From Chitinophagaceae bacterium (GTDB taxonomy: Bacteria > Bacteroidota > Bacteroidia > Chitinophagales > Chitinophagaceae): DNA of 34,999 nucleotides. Positions 32,874 through 34,999 of the stretch are shown one piece after another; the stretch's first letter is position 1; each line of letters opens with the position of its first letter. The DNA is taken from assembly GCA_025363355.1 (NCBI GenBank), contig JANYEB010000058.1, positions 1 through 34,999 of the forward strand, written 5' to 3'. The position numbers and the translations under genes were made by a program. Below the pieces are notes generated by a model. That model worked only from the letters and a program-made list of their open reading frames with translations, was not told the origin of the DNA and searched no databases.

Positions 32874-32936
32874 TATGTCTTATCGCACTACAAGTATGTC
32901 TTATTGCACTACTAAATTGAAATTACTGCAACTAAG
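32874..32936. repeat. Short 21-bp tandem repeat
   Basis: TATGTCTTATCGCACTACAAG (32874-32894, 21 bases) is followed by a second copy with three changes (32895-32915) and a more decayed third (32916-32936). The period equals that of the arrays at 5281 and 18111. Confidence 0.65.
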
Positions 32937-32995
32937 TTTGTAGATTCCGTGTTTTAAAATCCCCTGCTCTATATCAACCCAACAAAACAACAACA

Positions 32996-34999
32996 ATGAG
33001 AAAAATTAAACAAACCCTCACCAGCATTTTTATAATATGCTTGGTAACATTTAGTGCATTAACTGCTAAAGCACAAACCAACACTGCTAGCCAATGGACT
33101 TGGATGAGTGGCGATAATACAATTAACCAATTGGGTATTTATGGCACCAAAGGAACGGCTGCTGCCAGCAATAAACCGGGATCAAGAGATGATGGTATTA
33201 CCTGGACGGATGCTTCTGGCAATTTATGGTTGATGGGTGGACGTGGATATGATGCAAGCGGCTCTTTGGGTCTTTTGAATGATTTATGGAAATATAATAT
33301 TAGTACCGGACAATGGACCTGGGTAAGTGGGGATAATATAACTGGCCAATTAGCAGTTTATGGCACTAAGGGTACGGCTTCTTCAAGTAATAAACCGGGT
33401 GCAAGAACAGGAAGTATTAGCTGGACAGATGCACCCGGTAATCTATGGCTTTTTGGAGGTGGAGGTTATGATGCAGCTGGCTATAGCTATTTAAATGATT
33501 TATGGAAATACAATATCAGTACTGGACAATGGACCTGGGTAAGTGGCGATAACATAGGCTATCAAGCCAGTGTTTATGGTACTAAGGGTACAGCTGCTGC
33601 GGGCAATAAACCTGGATCAAGAACATCTTGTGTAAGCTGGACAGATGCGTCAGGTAATCTATGGCTTTTTGGAGGATTTAATTATTTTTCTACTACCAAT
33701 ACTACAGAATGGTATAATGATTTATGGAAGTATAATACCAGTTCGGGGCAATGGACCTGGGTAAGTGGGGATAATATAGCTGGTCAATTTGGAGTTTATG
33801 GAACTAAGGGTACAACAGCTGCTAGCAATAAACCTGGTGCGAGATATTGGGGTATTAGCTGGGCAGATGCATCCGGTAATCTTTGGCTTTTTGGAGGATA
33901 TGGAAATGTTGTAAGTGGAACCGGTAGTATATTGAATGATTTATGGAAGTATAATATTACTTCAGGGCAATGGACCTGGGTAAGTGGAGATAATACTACT
34001 CAACAAAGCGGTGTTTATGGTACAAAAGGTACGGCTGCTGCTGCCAATAAACCGGGTGCAAGATATGAGAATAATACCGGCTGGACAGATGCATTGGGCA
34101 ATTTATGGCTTTTTGGGGGAGTTGGACGCGACGGCACAACTAGTAGCGGAAATTTAAGTGATGTATGGAAATATAATATCAGCACCGGATTGTGGACTTG
34201 GGTAAACGGAGAAAATATTATTGAACAAACAGCAGTTTTTGGAATAAAAGGCATTTCTGACGCTAGCAATAAACCAGGGAAAAGAGCATCAAGTTTTACT
34301 TGGGTAGACGCATCAGGAAACCTATGGCTTTTTGGGGGATCAAGATATGTTAACAGTAGTTCTGTATATTTAAATGATTTATGGAGGCTAAGTTGTGCAA
34401 CAACATCAACTACTACACAAACAGCCTGCAACAGTTATGTATGGAATGGGGTTACATACAGCATCAGCGGCACTTACACGAAAACTTTTACAGGTGGCAG
34501 TGCAGGGGGCTGCGATAGCGTGGCAACATTAAACTTAACCGTTAATAGTCCTACTACCTCTACCATTGCCCAAACACAATGTGGTGGCACATATACCTGG
34601 AATGGCGTTACCTATGCTGCAACTGGTATATATACTAAAACGTTTACAGGAGGCAATAGTAAAGGCTGCGATAGTATAGCTTCATTAAATTTAACCATAT
34701 CCCCAACCAGTGCTATTGCCATTTCAGGTGCATCAAGTGGCTGTATTGGATCAACTACAACATTAACAACACCCTCTTTGCCTACAGGTGGCACTATTGC
34801 CAGCTCTGGTATATATCGAATTCATACATTTAATTCATCAGGCAGTTTTGTTGTACCAACTGGCTTCTCTGGTACTGTAGAAGTATTGGTAGTGGCTGGC
34901 GGCGGCGGCGGCGGTAGTAACGGTGGTGGTGGTGGTGGTGCAGGTGGTGTTATCTATAAATCGAGCAACATAATTAGTACTGGCACTTATACTGTTACA
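32996..34999 (+). CDS. Secreted kelch-repeat surface protein with glycine-rich region (partial, 3' end outside)
   Basis: An open frame of 668 codons from ATG 32996 that runs off the window. A signal peptide ends at AKAQ (MRKIKQTLTSIFIICLVTFS start). Six kelch-type repeats of 72-74 residues follow (about 33-470), each with QWTWVSGDN, YGTKGT, NKPG.R, WTDASGNLWLFGG and LNDLWKYN. Repeat units begin at 33092, 33311, 33527, 33749, 33968 and 34190. Two Cys-containing domains follow with the pattern Y.WNGVTY..SG.YTKTFTGG and GCDS.A.LNLT. After that comes a glycine-rich segment VEVLVVAGGGGGGSNGGGGG. This layout is typical of Bacteroidota surface or adhesin-like proteins, often with a type IX secretion tail at the unseen C-terminus. 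Confidence 0.92.
   Translation, partial: MRKIKQTLTSIFIICLVTFSALTAKAQTNTASQWTWMSGDNTINQLGIYGTKGTAAASNKPGSRDDGITWTDASGNLWLMGGRGYDASGSLGLLNDLWKYNISTGQWTWVSGDNITGQLAVYGTKGTASSSNKPGARTGSISWTDAPGNLWLFGGGGYDAAGYSYLNDLWKYNISTGQWTWVSGDNIGYQASVYGTKGTAAAGNKPGSRTSCVSWTDASGNLWLFGGFNYFSTTNTTEWYNDLWKYNTSSGQWTWVSGDNIAGQFGVYGTKGTTAASNKPGARYWGISWADASGNLWLFGGYGNVVSGTGSILNDLWKYNITSGQWTWVSGDNTTQQSGVYGTKGTAAAANKPGARYENNTGWTDALGNLWLFGGVGRDGTTSSGNLSDVWKYNISTGLWTWVNGENIIEQTAVFGIKGISDASNKPGKRASSFTWVDASGNLWLFGGSRYVNSSSVYLNDLWRLSCATTSTTTQTACNSYVWNGVTYSISGTYTKTFTGGSAGGCDSVATLNLTVNSPTTSTIAQTQCGGTYTWNGVTYAATGIYTKTFTGGNSKGCDSIASLNLTISPTSAIAISGASSGCIGSTTTLTTPSLPTGGTIASSGIYRIHTFNSSGSFVVPTGFSGTVEVLVVAGGGGGGSNGGGGGGAGGVIYKSSNIISTGTYTVT

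Larger units (their letters stand above)
32500..32995. other. Gene-free interval with dispersed and tandem repeats
   Basis: About 496 bases between the AraC-type gene and the kelch gene. It holds four degenerate copies of the GATTGCTTC repeat and a short 21-bp tandem repeat. A TAAGTTTG at 32933-32940 is a possible -7 promoter element for the kelch gene. Open frames here are made by the repeats. Confidence 0.7.

Noticed and set aside
34015-34431. Minus-strand frame of 138 codons
   Set aside because: It is antisense to the kelch repeats, and its repetitive proline-rich product mirrors them.

Overview
The window looks like chromosome from a member of the Bacteroidota, most likely the Chitinophagaceae/Chitinophagales. 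The evidence is an AT-rich sequence, almost no Shine-Dalgarno sequences, promoters of the TTTG-N19-TAnnTTTG type, Bacteroidota-type lipoproteins and beta-barrels, and a large secreted kelch-repeat protein at the right end. The lineage is inferred from gene content and was not tested by a search.

Layout. 1-7.6 kb: smc, a small outer-membrane barrel protein, a DUF3293 protein, a secreted YVTN-type beta-propeller and a lipoprotein. 7.6-10.9 kb: an lptE / hypothetical / secG operon, divergent from an XRE-S24 repressor with a clear promoter and operator, then tRNA-Leu(GAG). 10.9-17.6 kb: a DUF3052-like/YdeI-like protein, a LEA14-like lipoprotein, feoB, hpf, xerC-like recombinase, rpsU and an MscS channel. 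rpsU has the only strong Shine-Dalgarno sequence I found. 17.6-21.7 kb is an accessory island: a 21-bp tandem array, a two-gene operon (D12-class adenine methyltransferase plus an ATPase-TOPRIM protein of OLD-like architecture), a truncated acetyltransferase remnant, and a REP-associated (RAYT/Y1) transposase with two in-frame stops flanked by near-identical palindromes. 21.7-26 kb: dnaE (TTG start) and a ParE-type toxin-antitoxin pair. 26-30.3 kb: yjdM, a beta-carbonic anhydrase plus SulP transporter operon, a small secreted protein and fabG. 30.3-33 kb: a small conserved protein with 11-bp iterons upstream, a gene fragment, an AraC-type regulator and a cluster of dispersed repeats. 33-35 kb: the first 668 codons of a kelch-repeat secreted protein that runs off the window.

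Most interesting points. (1) The methyltransferase/ATPase-TOPRIM operon is a candidate restriction-like or abortive defence system; the pairing is not one I can assign to a named system. (2) The rpsU leader fits the Bacteroidota model in which bS21 hides the anti-Shine-Dalgarno sequence and controls its own synthesis. (3) A REP/RAYT system has dispersed palindromes elsewhere in the window. (4) Three unrelated intergenic loci each carry tandem repeats with the same 21-bp period.
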